Assembly (NCBI GenBank): GCA_022495995.1
Contig: JAFEMH010001484.1
Coordinates: 1 to 64,000, forward strand
DNA from: Adenophora triphylla var. japonica
Taxonomy: Eukaryota > Streptophyta > Magnoliopsida > Asterales > Campanulaceae
Length of the DNA stretch: 64,000 nt
Reading direction: 5' to 3'
Shown: one piece after another, positions 55,282 to 64,000 of the stretch
How the letters are laid out: each line of letters opens with the position of its first letter
Position numbering within the stretch: the first letter of the stretch is position 1
Made by a program: the position numbers and the translations under genes
Notes under the pieces: model-generated
The model's database searches: none
Seen by the model: only the letters and a program-made list of their open reading frames with translations
What the model was told of the DNA's origin: nothing

Positions 55282-55534
55282 CTCCCTCCGTCCCATTACA
55301 AACCACAAATATTCCTTTTTTTCCGTCCCATTACAAACCACAAATTCACTATTTCCTCCACTCATTCTCTCTCCTATCATTATTTTAATACTCACAACAC
55401 CATTATAATTTACTATTCCTTCCACTTATTCTCTCTCCTATTTTACTTTTACACTCACAACATTTATATCATTATTTTTTTCCTTAATCTCCGCGTAAAC
55501 AGTAAATTTCCTCTTTCTACCGGGACGGAGGGAG
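55282..55534. mobile_element. Stowaway-like MITE with a partly duplicated left end
   Basis: 253 bp between TA dinucleotides. It starts CTCCCTCCGTCCCATTACAA and ends CGGGACGGAGGGAG. The phrase TCCGTCCCATTACAAACC occurs twice at the left end, about 39 bases apart. Only 23 bases separate it from the previous MITE. Confidence 0.88.
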
Positions 55535-55536
55535 TA

Positions 55537-56639
55537 CTTATTACTGTATTTATCAACAAGTTCATCAATTTTCCAACTCAATACATGTAGAATCATCATA
55601 TTCCTTCATTCGTTCCTCCAATCATATACAAATAGGGCTCATATCAATGACCAAATACAACTCAAACTAATATTACTGTATAATATACATACATATAATA
55701 TAATGAATCTCATATTAAATTCACGTTCGATATTTATTCGTATAAATATATATACAAATATATATATTTCATTACTTTCGAGATTGTTAGAAGTATATCA
55801 AATAAGATGGTGCATGTTACATCCATAATTAAATTAATTTATTTTTTAACAACTCCCCCACCCAATTCCACTCCTCTACTCTCGGTTACCCCCTACCCCC
55901 CCCCATCCCACACTCTCGGCTACCCTATTACCACCCTAGCCTACCATCATCTTATCCTTTACATTTCCCCCACCACCCTACCCTACCCTACCCCACACCC
56001 ACCCACCCACCCACCTCACCCCTACTAATCCCCACCTCCATCACCCTACCCAATCCTATCTCTTTCAACGTATCTCCAATTGTGTTTTTATCGAAAAATA
56101 TTTTCATTAAACGCGTGAAAATATTTTCCGAAAAACATTTTTCTTACCAAACAGCTGAAAACATGTGTTATGTCATTTTTCGGAAAACATTTTAAGGGAA
56201 ATCATTTTCCGTAAGTCATTTTATGCGAAACAACGGAGCCTAACATAAAAAAAATACAATATGGTCAAAACCTGCAGAATTTAAGACAATAAAGCATTCT
56301 AAACTAGAATTCCCGACTAGGAATTCCATTACCCTTCAATAATCAAATGAGTAACTATTTACAATGTTTTTTCAGTCCCTACACCTCTACATACTACTAC
56401 TACTGCTACTACCATTTTTAACATAAAACATGTATAATACACAGATGATGAGATACAAATGACCATTATAGCCCCATGAAAATAACAATGGTTTCATTTT
56501 CTTTTTCTTTTTCTTTTTTTTTTCCTTTTTTCATGTCGCCCTTTTATGGGCCGAATGATATAAATATAAGATTACAACCAATTCATTTTGCACAATATCT
56601 TACATGAGCAGCTGGAGAAATGTGTTTCCGAATGCAAAG
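55537..56639. other. Intergenic region and 3' flank of the transporter gene
   Basis: It contains an AT microsatellite (55690-55770), a C/A-rich low-complexity tract (55850-56060, CCACCCACCCACC), and a stretch at 56080-56240 with several GGAAAACATTTT and TTTTCCG words in both directions, probably a small inverted-repeat element. A T/C tract lies at 56490-56530. The region from about 56340 probably holds the transporter 3' UTR. Confidence 0.45.
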
Positions 56640-59600
56640 TCAAGAAGACAGGGAGTCTGCAGAGCTGGTGTTGTAGATCTCGTTAACGTGGGCAGCAGGC
56701 ACGTAAACAGCATGACGGAGGGAGCTGTGGGTTCGACCATAAAAAGCATATACAATTGATCCTATGACCAGCCATATCGATACCCGAAACCAAGTTGAGG
56801 CACTGGGGTTTCCAAATACAATCACCAAAGGTCATGTCAGAGAAACAGAAATAAGCAAAATTTTGATTTGTCTAAAATATGGTACCGTTTCTAATGAAGA
56901 CAATAAATATAGTGCAATTTCAACAAGATGCAAGCACCTAAAGCATCATCTATAAAATGTTTGATTTGTCTAACGGGACTATATTTTTTTGGAGGGAGTA
57001 GTTTGATCCTGATGGAGTTAAAGTGCTTGAGAAGCTGGTATAATACGCTAGGGCCACCAAGGGGGTAGAGATTCAAGGCCTAACACATTTTAAACTATTG
57101 TACTTTGCTTTAGCTTTGGGTTTAATAACATGTTTTTGTTATAACCCACGTGCTATGAATATGGTTTCCTATTTTCCCCCACTCTCAAACTCCATCCATG
57201 TTTTTAACAGAACTTTTAACTTCGTCAATAACTTACTACGAAATATAATTTTCAACCCACAGTTTATGAGTTGCAACACGAGTTAATATCGCTCCAAGTT
57301 CATCCTTTCGTCAAGAATTTTAAACTCACGTTAAAAATTGTTATAGGTGGGTTAAAAGTTACATCCATTACAGTTATAGGAGCAAGAGGTTCTATTAAAA
57401 TTATTGATGGAGTTAAGAGGGTGGGGGGAAGTATCACTGCATTCATCATAGTATGTGGGCTAATAAAATACATAAGTGGTTAAAATCAGGTTAGTACTTT
57501 TTTTCTTATTAGTACGAAGGAACTTTGAGCAATAATTTTAGGTTAATTCAATTTTTCAAATGACAATATAAAACTTGTTATTGACACACCATTATAAATA
57601 TTATCAATATTAGGATAATTAAATTAACCTAAAATTATTGCTTAAAGTTCCTTCGCACAAATATAGAAAAAGTGACATTTATTGTGGGACAAAGGGAGTA
57701 GAATGGTTTTGAAATGGCTAAGGTATGCAAACTAGGAAAGTGCGGGGGTTGGGGTTGAAGTTGAAGGACAAGTATTCATAAGCTATATGTTTCACAAGAT
57801 AGCTTGTAAGTATTTCAACGAGGTAACAGGAAAGTATAGACCTGACCTGCATATTACATGCGTGTAAATAGGGGACTCCTAATATAAATAAACCATATCC
57901 GAGTCCAGTGATGCAATAAAGAGTTTAAGGATGATAAATGAAACTGAGTAAATGATAAAAGCCCTCACCCGAGATTAATCAGCAAGTAGAGATTGATGAG
58001 AATGCAAGAGATCGGCAGCAAGGGAACAAATGGGCAAATGAAACCTGAACCAACCAAGAGCAATAAATATCAATAGTGCTTTATGCATTTTATGCATATT
58101 ATATGATACTCGAATATTAATAAATGCCGCACTTTACCTTTTAGTCCATCCCAGAATAAATGTCAAATTTCTAAATTAGGAGATAGTGCAATTTTACCAT
58201 GGTACAACCAAAATATTTTTAGTCATAAAACTGAATTGTTGTATAGCTTTCTAGTACTCCCTTTGTTATGAAATGAATATCCATTCTAATTTTAGGGAAC
58301 ATTTTGAAACAACTGATTTTCAAGAACTTTTAGTAGCAAATATAAATAATTAACCTTGCCAATGTTGTTATCCGCCTTGTAGACTTGTGGGATGCAAGGA
58401 CACATCGAAATGTTATACAATCTCCATCCGAGCTCAATGTGAACCATTACTATTGAGCACGGGAATTAATGAGTGGGTATATATATTGAAAAGTATTGTG
58501 AGTATGACAAGTGAGTGGGATTTACAAGCGAGACCCACAATTTAAGTGTGTTAGTATGACAAGTGGGGTATAGGTAATATAATAGCATAAGAACTTTCCT
58601 TTTTTGTAATAGGCACGTATCATCAAACGGGTAAGTGTGAACATTGAGCTGGGACGAAGGTAGTATTTGCTAAAGGTATACTCCCTCCATCCCACCTCAT
58701 TGAGGACCAACCTTTTGGGCACGGTGATAAAGGAAAAGTAGGAGAGAGAATGAGTGGGAGAAGGTGTTGTGAGTATGAAAAGTAAAGTAGGAAAGAGAAG
58801 GAGTGGGAGGAATTGTAAGTGGATTCTTGTTGTGAGTAACACAAGTGGGTCTCATTGAACATAAAAATATAAAAACTTTGTTATTTTGGGCGGTTCACAT
58901 TGAGCTGGGACGAACAAAAAAGATTAGTCCTCATTGAGGTGGGACAGAGGGAGTATTTAGTAATTTTCTAAAAAATAGGACATGTGTTCAGGACATTTTT
59001 GTTAAATAGAACTTCAATTCGGGATGGGGAATAGCATATTATGAAGTGTGTGACCACATGACATGTCCACATCCTAAGGTTAACCGGCCAAAGTTTAAGC
59101 ATTTTCAACAGCCGGGTGACACATGAGCTGGTTATGCTTGTCAAAATCTTAACCAGCTTAATTTCGGGTGTGTAATTGTCAGAAAAGAGAGTTACCTCCA
59201 CTGTGGCCAAAGCTGTGCCTTGCATCATCTTGGTCTATAGAGGACAGAATTATCAGACCAGATAAAAGAAGAACACCACCAATTCCACATATCGTCAACC
59301 GCAGTGAGCTGATCAGAAGACAAGGAGTTAGTACTAATGTACTCCGTACATGAGGTTCAACAAAAGAGCAAGAACATTCCAGATATGAGTTAGAAATTAT
59401 ATACCACATCTTATCATTGCACACAAGATATGTTGTTGTTTTTTACGTTTTGACCACCAACAGATTCAACTATTATAAAGAACGGATGGCAAAGGAACTA
59501 GCGGGATTCTGTACTTACTGGGAGTACATGAATGGATGGCAATCACATTCTTATTTATTGGTGTGTTTTTTTTTTTTTTTTGTTGCAGACTGCAGATATT

Positions 59601-62600
59601 ATCTCAGAACTCTCAGAATTCCAAGAAAATGATGACTCCAATGAATCTATTTAGTAATCATAGAAGACAAGCATATACATCTCTAAGACTAGAAATGTCG
59701 AAGGTATAGGACAGCCCTTACAAACACATTGCAGAACGGGACTGAAAGTTGAAATGCCCAGGAATGGGAAAGCCTAACCATCCCACATAGGAGTAGCACA
59801 TTTATAACGCCAACTCTTATACAGCTAAGTCCAGTGAAAAAGCTCACATTCAGTCACAAGCTATCAGACAAACATAGCTATAGTACTAAACTAGCAGAAA
59901 CCCAGTAGTACCATAGTGTACAGCTACACTGTAATAGCCCAAAGTACTGAAGACATGAAATAACCGGAAGTAAAAACAAACAACAACATTGCGGTAATGA
60001 CTCAGAAACATCTTAAATCTCTATCACGGTTAATAAAGATAAAACTATAGTCAAAGCAACTAGACTAAGAAGTGGAAAATAAGCAACCTAGGGAGTCCCA
60101 CATAGGAGGCAGCAGATGTGAGGACAAGTGCCCCAACACAAATTAGCATTATGGTCCACCCAGCAACTTTTCTTCTCTTCTCTTCACTTAGGAAGACTGC
60201 ATGGAAAGAAGAAATCAGTAACCAGTTTGATAAAGAAAACTTACAATGTCACATCCTTTTAAGAAGATCAATCAGATGCATATGCAGAAGCTGAATATTC
60301 ATCATGTGAAAAGAGATGGTTCTGTAAAGAAATTGATGAGATTATACAGTAGATTAATACTCCCTTTGTTCCTCCATTAAGAGTCTGCGTTTGAAAGTAA
60401 CTTTTTTATTTTGAAATTTTCCACCTTTGTATTTCTCATAAATTATATTAACTTAAAAAAAATTATATACATGGACCGTCCCATAAAGATAGTCCCACTT
60501 TTTTTAGGTAATTTTGATTAAACTTTGAACACTAATTTATACTCCCTCCGTCCCGGCCGACTTAGGATTTTTTGAAATGGCACGGGGATTAAGGAAAAGG
60601 TAAATGTTGTGAGTGTAATTTAAAAATAGGAGAGAGAATGAGTGGAGGGAATAGTAAATTATAATGGTGTTGTGAGTATTAAAATAATGTAGGAGAGAGA
60701 ATGAGTGGAGAGAATAGTGATTTAAGGTTTCCATTTTGGGCCGTCCTAAGTCGGGTGGGACGCCCAAAATGGCAAAAAGTCCTAAGTCGGCCGGGACGGA
60801 GGGAGTATTAATTATTGAACCAAAAATATGTACAGGGTGTGGCCTGTTCAAGATTCCTAATTACCATGTATGATAGAAATGTTGCATGCTACAACTTACA
60901 AGTACCCTGGGCAGCTTCGTTTGCTTGGAGAGGATATCCAGTTGTGCCCTTCCCCTTCCCCTTCCCCTTCCCCTTCCCCTTCCCCTTGCCAAGCAGAAGC
61001 GGAGTATTGACCCCAGAGGCTCCAATATGCTCCTTTGAGTTTTCCACATAAATTTCCACAGGGATACCACTGTATCGTGCTGAGACTGAATCTATTGCCA
61101 CCTGAAGTGAAGAAGGAAGTGGAACCTCATCTGGTGGGACATATCGAAGTATAAGCACAGAGATCGCCACCATTGTAAATGCAAGAAGTGTACCCACACT
61201 AACCTGCACATGAAATGCAATTGCCATGTTATTTATGGATTGAATTCCTTTTCGTATTTGGTTTTGGATAAGCCCACCAAAGTACACAATCCCTTTAACA
61301 CATCCAAACACAGACATCGACAATATAAACACAAAGATGACCATCCCTCCAGGCTCGTTTGGTGCATAGGAATAAATGACTTACCCACACCTTGGCAACG
61401 GATAAGTGAAACCCACTCCTCATAGAGGGATTAGGATACCCAGAATAATGGGTATTTGATAACCATAGGAAAGAAATACCTTAACCCCTATTTGGTAGTC
61501 CCTACACATCAAATAAAGGTATGTATTACCTGGAATAAGATACCCATTTCCGTCTCTATATTTAAATTTACGAAACAAGCCTTCCAGGCTATATGCTAGG
61601 GAATTAGAAGTTGAAGAGTCACACTTTACTTGCTAGAAAGTAAGATATATTCCATCCAACCAACGACAGAGAAACAAATGGCTGAAAAATATACTCCCTC
61701 CATCCCGAAATAATCTTCCTACCTTTATTGTTGTTGTCACGAAGGTAATTTGAGCAATAATTTTAGGTTAATTTAATTATACTAATGAACATCTATAAAC
61801 TATTATTGGTAGTATTTATAATGGTGTATCAATAACAAGTTATAAAGTTTTATTAGAATAATTACATTAACCTAAATTTTTTGCTCAAAGTACCTTCGTA
61901 GTAACAACAAAAAAGTGGGAAGATCATTTCGGGACGGAGGGAGTATGATCAACATATTGACGGCATTTTCCACCTGAAACTATTATCTCAAAGATATTTC
62001 AATTATAGGTCTTTATAAAATGGTTCACTTCCAATTTGGATGATCTATAAGGTTATATTACTTGGTCTAAACCGACAAACATGATATTCTCAATTAACAT
62101 CCACTAACTTAAATGTTTGCAACAAAGAGGTGATCTTTTCAGGAATTACAGCAATTAAACAAACATAGCAAATAGGTATTCTCCAAAAATATAACAATAC
62201 GCACATAATGATATCTTTTGCAGCAAAGTATACACGTACCATCCCTGCCAACTGTTCAACATCCATGCAGAATGCCAAGGATGCAGCGGTTATTCCAGTC
62301 AAAATAGTGCTCTTGATGGGAACTTGGCTGCGCTCGTTAACTTCTGCAAAGAATGGTGGCAGCAATCCATCTCTAGCCATTGCCATGAGAATCCGTGGCT
62401 GAGATTCAAAAAATAAGAAATATATCAATGAGTTCAAACCAAGTCAAGTTTCCATCATAAATTGAAGCAGAAACATAGGCCCTATACAGAAATGGTCTAA
62501 AGCCTGATGACAAGCTTCCTACTATAAATTGAAGAGTATAGACGTCTTCTGATGGCTTCTGATGACTACACACCTGGTGACCTCCATGATACATCACCTA

Positions 62601-63901
62601 CAATCAGTGGTGGAGCCACGTGTATTGGAAGGGGGAAGCTGCCCCCTTCAGTTCTGGAGAATGTCAAATTCTTCCCTTGTAAATTTAGAAAGTGTGATAT
62701 TTTACCATTAAAAGCACGAATACTATCAAGTTTTACCCCCGCTTCTAATAGAAAACAATTACACTACATAATATTTTCCCCCATTTATGCCATATGTATA
62801 TTCCACCATGAAAATTTGCCCCTGTTAACACCCCATTTCCACCACACCTTACAAAAGCTTTTTGGTTCCACCACTAGGTCAAGAAGTCTCAAGTTACACC
62901 GATTCTAAGCCTTTTCGAACCTGAGGAAATTAAGCCAGTAACTGGTGTTTCTTATCTAAAAGAAATTACAGACCATAGGAAATCAATAGTGACAAGACAT
63001 GGCAAGACCTAAGGACTTAAAATTCACAAGACCATCAATATACGCATAATCTGATATCTAGAAACCCAGGACTATAGAAAAATTATTGAATTAACAGAAT
63101 GAAGGTCTAATGGTGCAGATAAATTTTGTATTTTACGGAAAAAGCAAAACCATAACGAAAAAACCAAGAAAAGCTGGTTACTTGAGGCAGAAGTGAACCC
63201 ATCAATGTCGAGCAGAGTGCAGTAAAAGCTCCAATAGTTATTATGTACCTGAAGGGCAACACCAAAATCAAAACATGAAAATTTACATGCCCTTTAGCAT
63301 ACGGAAAAGCAGCATAAATGATGCAATATATTTACTTACGCCGCCCATTGAATTCCATGACTAGCAAATGCAGAAGAGATGGGGGTGTCAGGATCCATCG
63401 CATAATAGGGTACTAGACCAACAATGACTGCAGAAACCAACATATATAACATGCAGCATATCGACAGTGCAGCGCCTATACCCAAGGGCAAATCACGTTG
63501 AGGGTTCTTGACCTGTTTGGATCAGTAAATTGTTCATGTTTCATGAACTCCTCAGTTCAGGAAATATATAAAAACTTTAATTGTGATTATCAAGAAGTAC
63601 CTCCTCTGCAGTGCTGGCAACTGAATCAAAACCTATATATGCAAAGAAGACTGTTGAAGCCCCAGCAAGCATCCCATCTGCCCCAAATGGAAAGTACCTA
63701 TCAATTAACAAAAGAAAGTTTGTTAAAGCTGATGTCAAAAAGTTAAACGCACAAACATATGGAAGGCAAACCTCCATATTACCCGACAGGAAGTTCATAG
63801 CCAACCCATCCAGTCTTGAATCCCAAATATCCGCCGGCAATAATGACAAATATCATGACGCATATATTTGCTGTTGTGACAATGGATTGCACAAACGTGC
63901 T
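56640..63901 (-). CDS. Cationic amino acid transporter (CAT2/3/4-like, APC family), 3' exons
   Basis: A multi-span permease for basic or neutral amino acids; plant relatives of this subgroup sit in the vacuolar membrane. Ten exons: 63901-63783, 63697-63601, 63512-63340, 63248-63182, 62398-62240, 61203-60900, 60196-60088, 59308-59196, 58044-57969 and 56802-56640 (stop TGA). All splice joins keep phase and use GT-AG. Together they encode 459 residues; about 150-200 N-terminal residues should lie beyond the right edge. Family phrases: STVFFAYIGFDSVASTAEE, PRILMAMARDGLLPPFF, VSVGTLLAFTMVAISVLILR, SSIDQDDARHSFGHSGG, and the C-terminal NLG.ASTWFRVSIWLVIG. A (Gly-Lys)n run lies in the loop after LRYVPPDE. 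No break seen. Confidence 0.92.
57490..57698. mobile_element. Truncated Stowaway-like MITE in the last transporter intron
   Basis: The right end GGGACAAAGGGAG is followed by TA. Inside, GGAACTTTGAGCAATAATTT and its inverse near 57640 match the MITE at 61694-61943, so both belong to one family. The left terminal CTCCCTCC is missing. Confidence 0.7.
58420..58663. mobile_element. Stowaway-like MITE, degenerate
   Basis: The left end TCTCCATCCGAGCTCAATGT pairs with the right end ACATTGAGCTGGGACGAAGG. It lies in the intron between the exons at 58044 and 59196. A lone MITE end (CTCCCTTTGTTATGAAATG) sits upstream at about 58258. Confidence 0.7.
58681..58953. mobile_element. Stowaway-like MITE
   Basis: 273 bp. 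CTCCCTCCATCCCACCTCAT at the left and ATGAGGTGGGACAGAGGGAG-type at the right are inverted copies with TA at both sides. It is only 17 bases from the previous MITE. Confidence 0.88.
60542..60805. mobile_element. Stowaway-like MITE
   Basis: 264 bp with TA flanks. CTCCCTCCGTCCCGGCCGAC pairs with GTCGGCCGGGACGGAGGGAG, a perfect 20-base inverted end, extended by TTAGGA. A MITE fragment (60360-60540) abuts its left side, suggesting insertion into or next to an older copy. Confidence 0.92.
60945..60988 (-). repeat. Hexanucleotide repeat inside a transporter exon
   Basis: About seven units of GGGGAA (minus strand) encode a Gly-Lys dipeptide run. It lies in exon 61203-60900, between LLLGKG and TTGYPL, in a predicted loop between membrane spans. 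Confidence 0.92.
61694..61943. mobile_element. Stowaway-like MITE
   Basis: 250 bp with TA flanks. CTCCCTCCATCCCGAAATAA and the right end ATTTCGGGACGGAGGGAG are inverted. Inner arms GAAGGTAATTTGAGCAATAA and the inverse near 61890 match the MITE at 57490-57698. Confidence 0.9.
62605..62876. mobile_element. Small inverted-repeat element (CAGTGGTGGAGCC ends)
   Basis: The left end CAGTGGTGGAGCCACG and right end GGTTCCACCACTAG are inverted. About 272 bp, in the intron between exons 62398 and 63182. Ends of this type are common in plant genomes, often assigned to hAT-like MITEs; the target duplication is not clear. Confidence 0.65.
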
Positions 63902-64000
63902 CTGCAACATTTTTGTGTTTGCTTCAAGGTCAATAGAGAGTTTGAAGAACCATTTCTACAATATATTGGAAAGGGTGTGGGGAGGACTAGGAAGAACACT

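Overview
The window is nuclear DNA of a flowering plant, most likely a eudicot. It holds nested Ty3/gypsy elements of the Athila and Tat lineages, a Ty1/copia element, many Stowaway-type MITEs (TA target site, CTCCCTCCGTCCC-type ends), and two intron-containing plant genes. I cannot name the species. No rRNA, tRNA or CRISPR was seen, and nothing looks bacterial or organellar.

Layout. (1) 1-17359: two head-to-head copies of a composite Athila-like element. The left arm (1 to about 6945, minus strand) is an eroded inverted copy of about 7030-15600. Both arms share the same order: element 3' region, LTR, gag-protease, then a jump straight into a 3' ORF region with no reverse transcriptase or integrase between. 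The right arm ends with a second, different LTR (15864-17359). (2) 17360 to about 44906: one decayed Tat-lineage element (called T here) that lost its 5' end where that LTR abuts its gag. T is broken by three insertions, each with a readable 5-bp target duplication: R, a 12.8-kb non-autonomous element (19516-32291, ATAAG); S, a 1.45-kb solo LTR (32762-34209, ACGTA); and D, a 2.94-kb solo LTR (40356-43299, ATACG). T also carries an antisense gene (43754 to 37423, minus) with its own TATA box and at least two introns. (3) 45339-49121 (minus): an apparently intact two-exon BAHD acyltransferase whose intron is filled with repeats. (4) 49.2-56.6 kb: intergenic DNA with a possible hAT-like element, a complete 2.67-kb gag-protease-only copia element (51201-53870, ACCCC) and MITEs. 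(5) 56640-63901 and beyond the right edge (minus): ten 3' exons of a cationic amino acid transporter gene, with MITEs in most larger introns.

How the parts relate. The two host genes do not obviously share a pathway. The BAHD enzyme is expected to acylate alcohols in the cytosol, and the transporter to move amino acids across an endomembrane. The mobile elements give a partial order of events: T is older than R, S and D, and R is recent because its two LTRs are nearly identical by eye. The most unusual cross-cutting pattern is that at least six unrelated repeats carry clusters of two to four short GC-rich palindromes. The palindrome core differs by family, but copy number and spacing are similar. 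All coordinates, splice sites and identities were read by eye; no alignment or database search was run.
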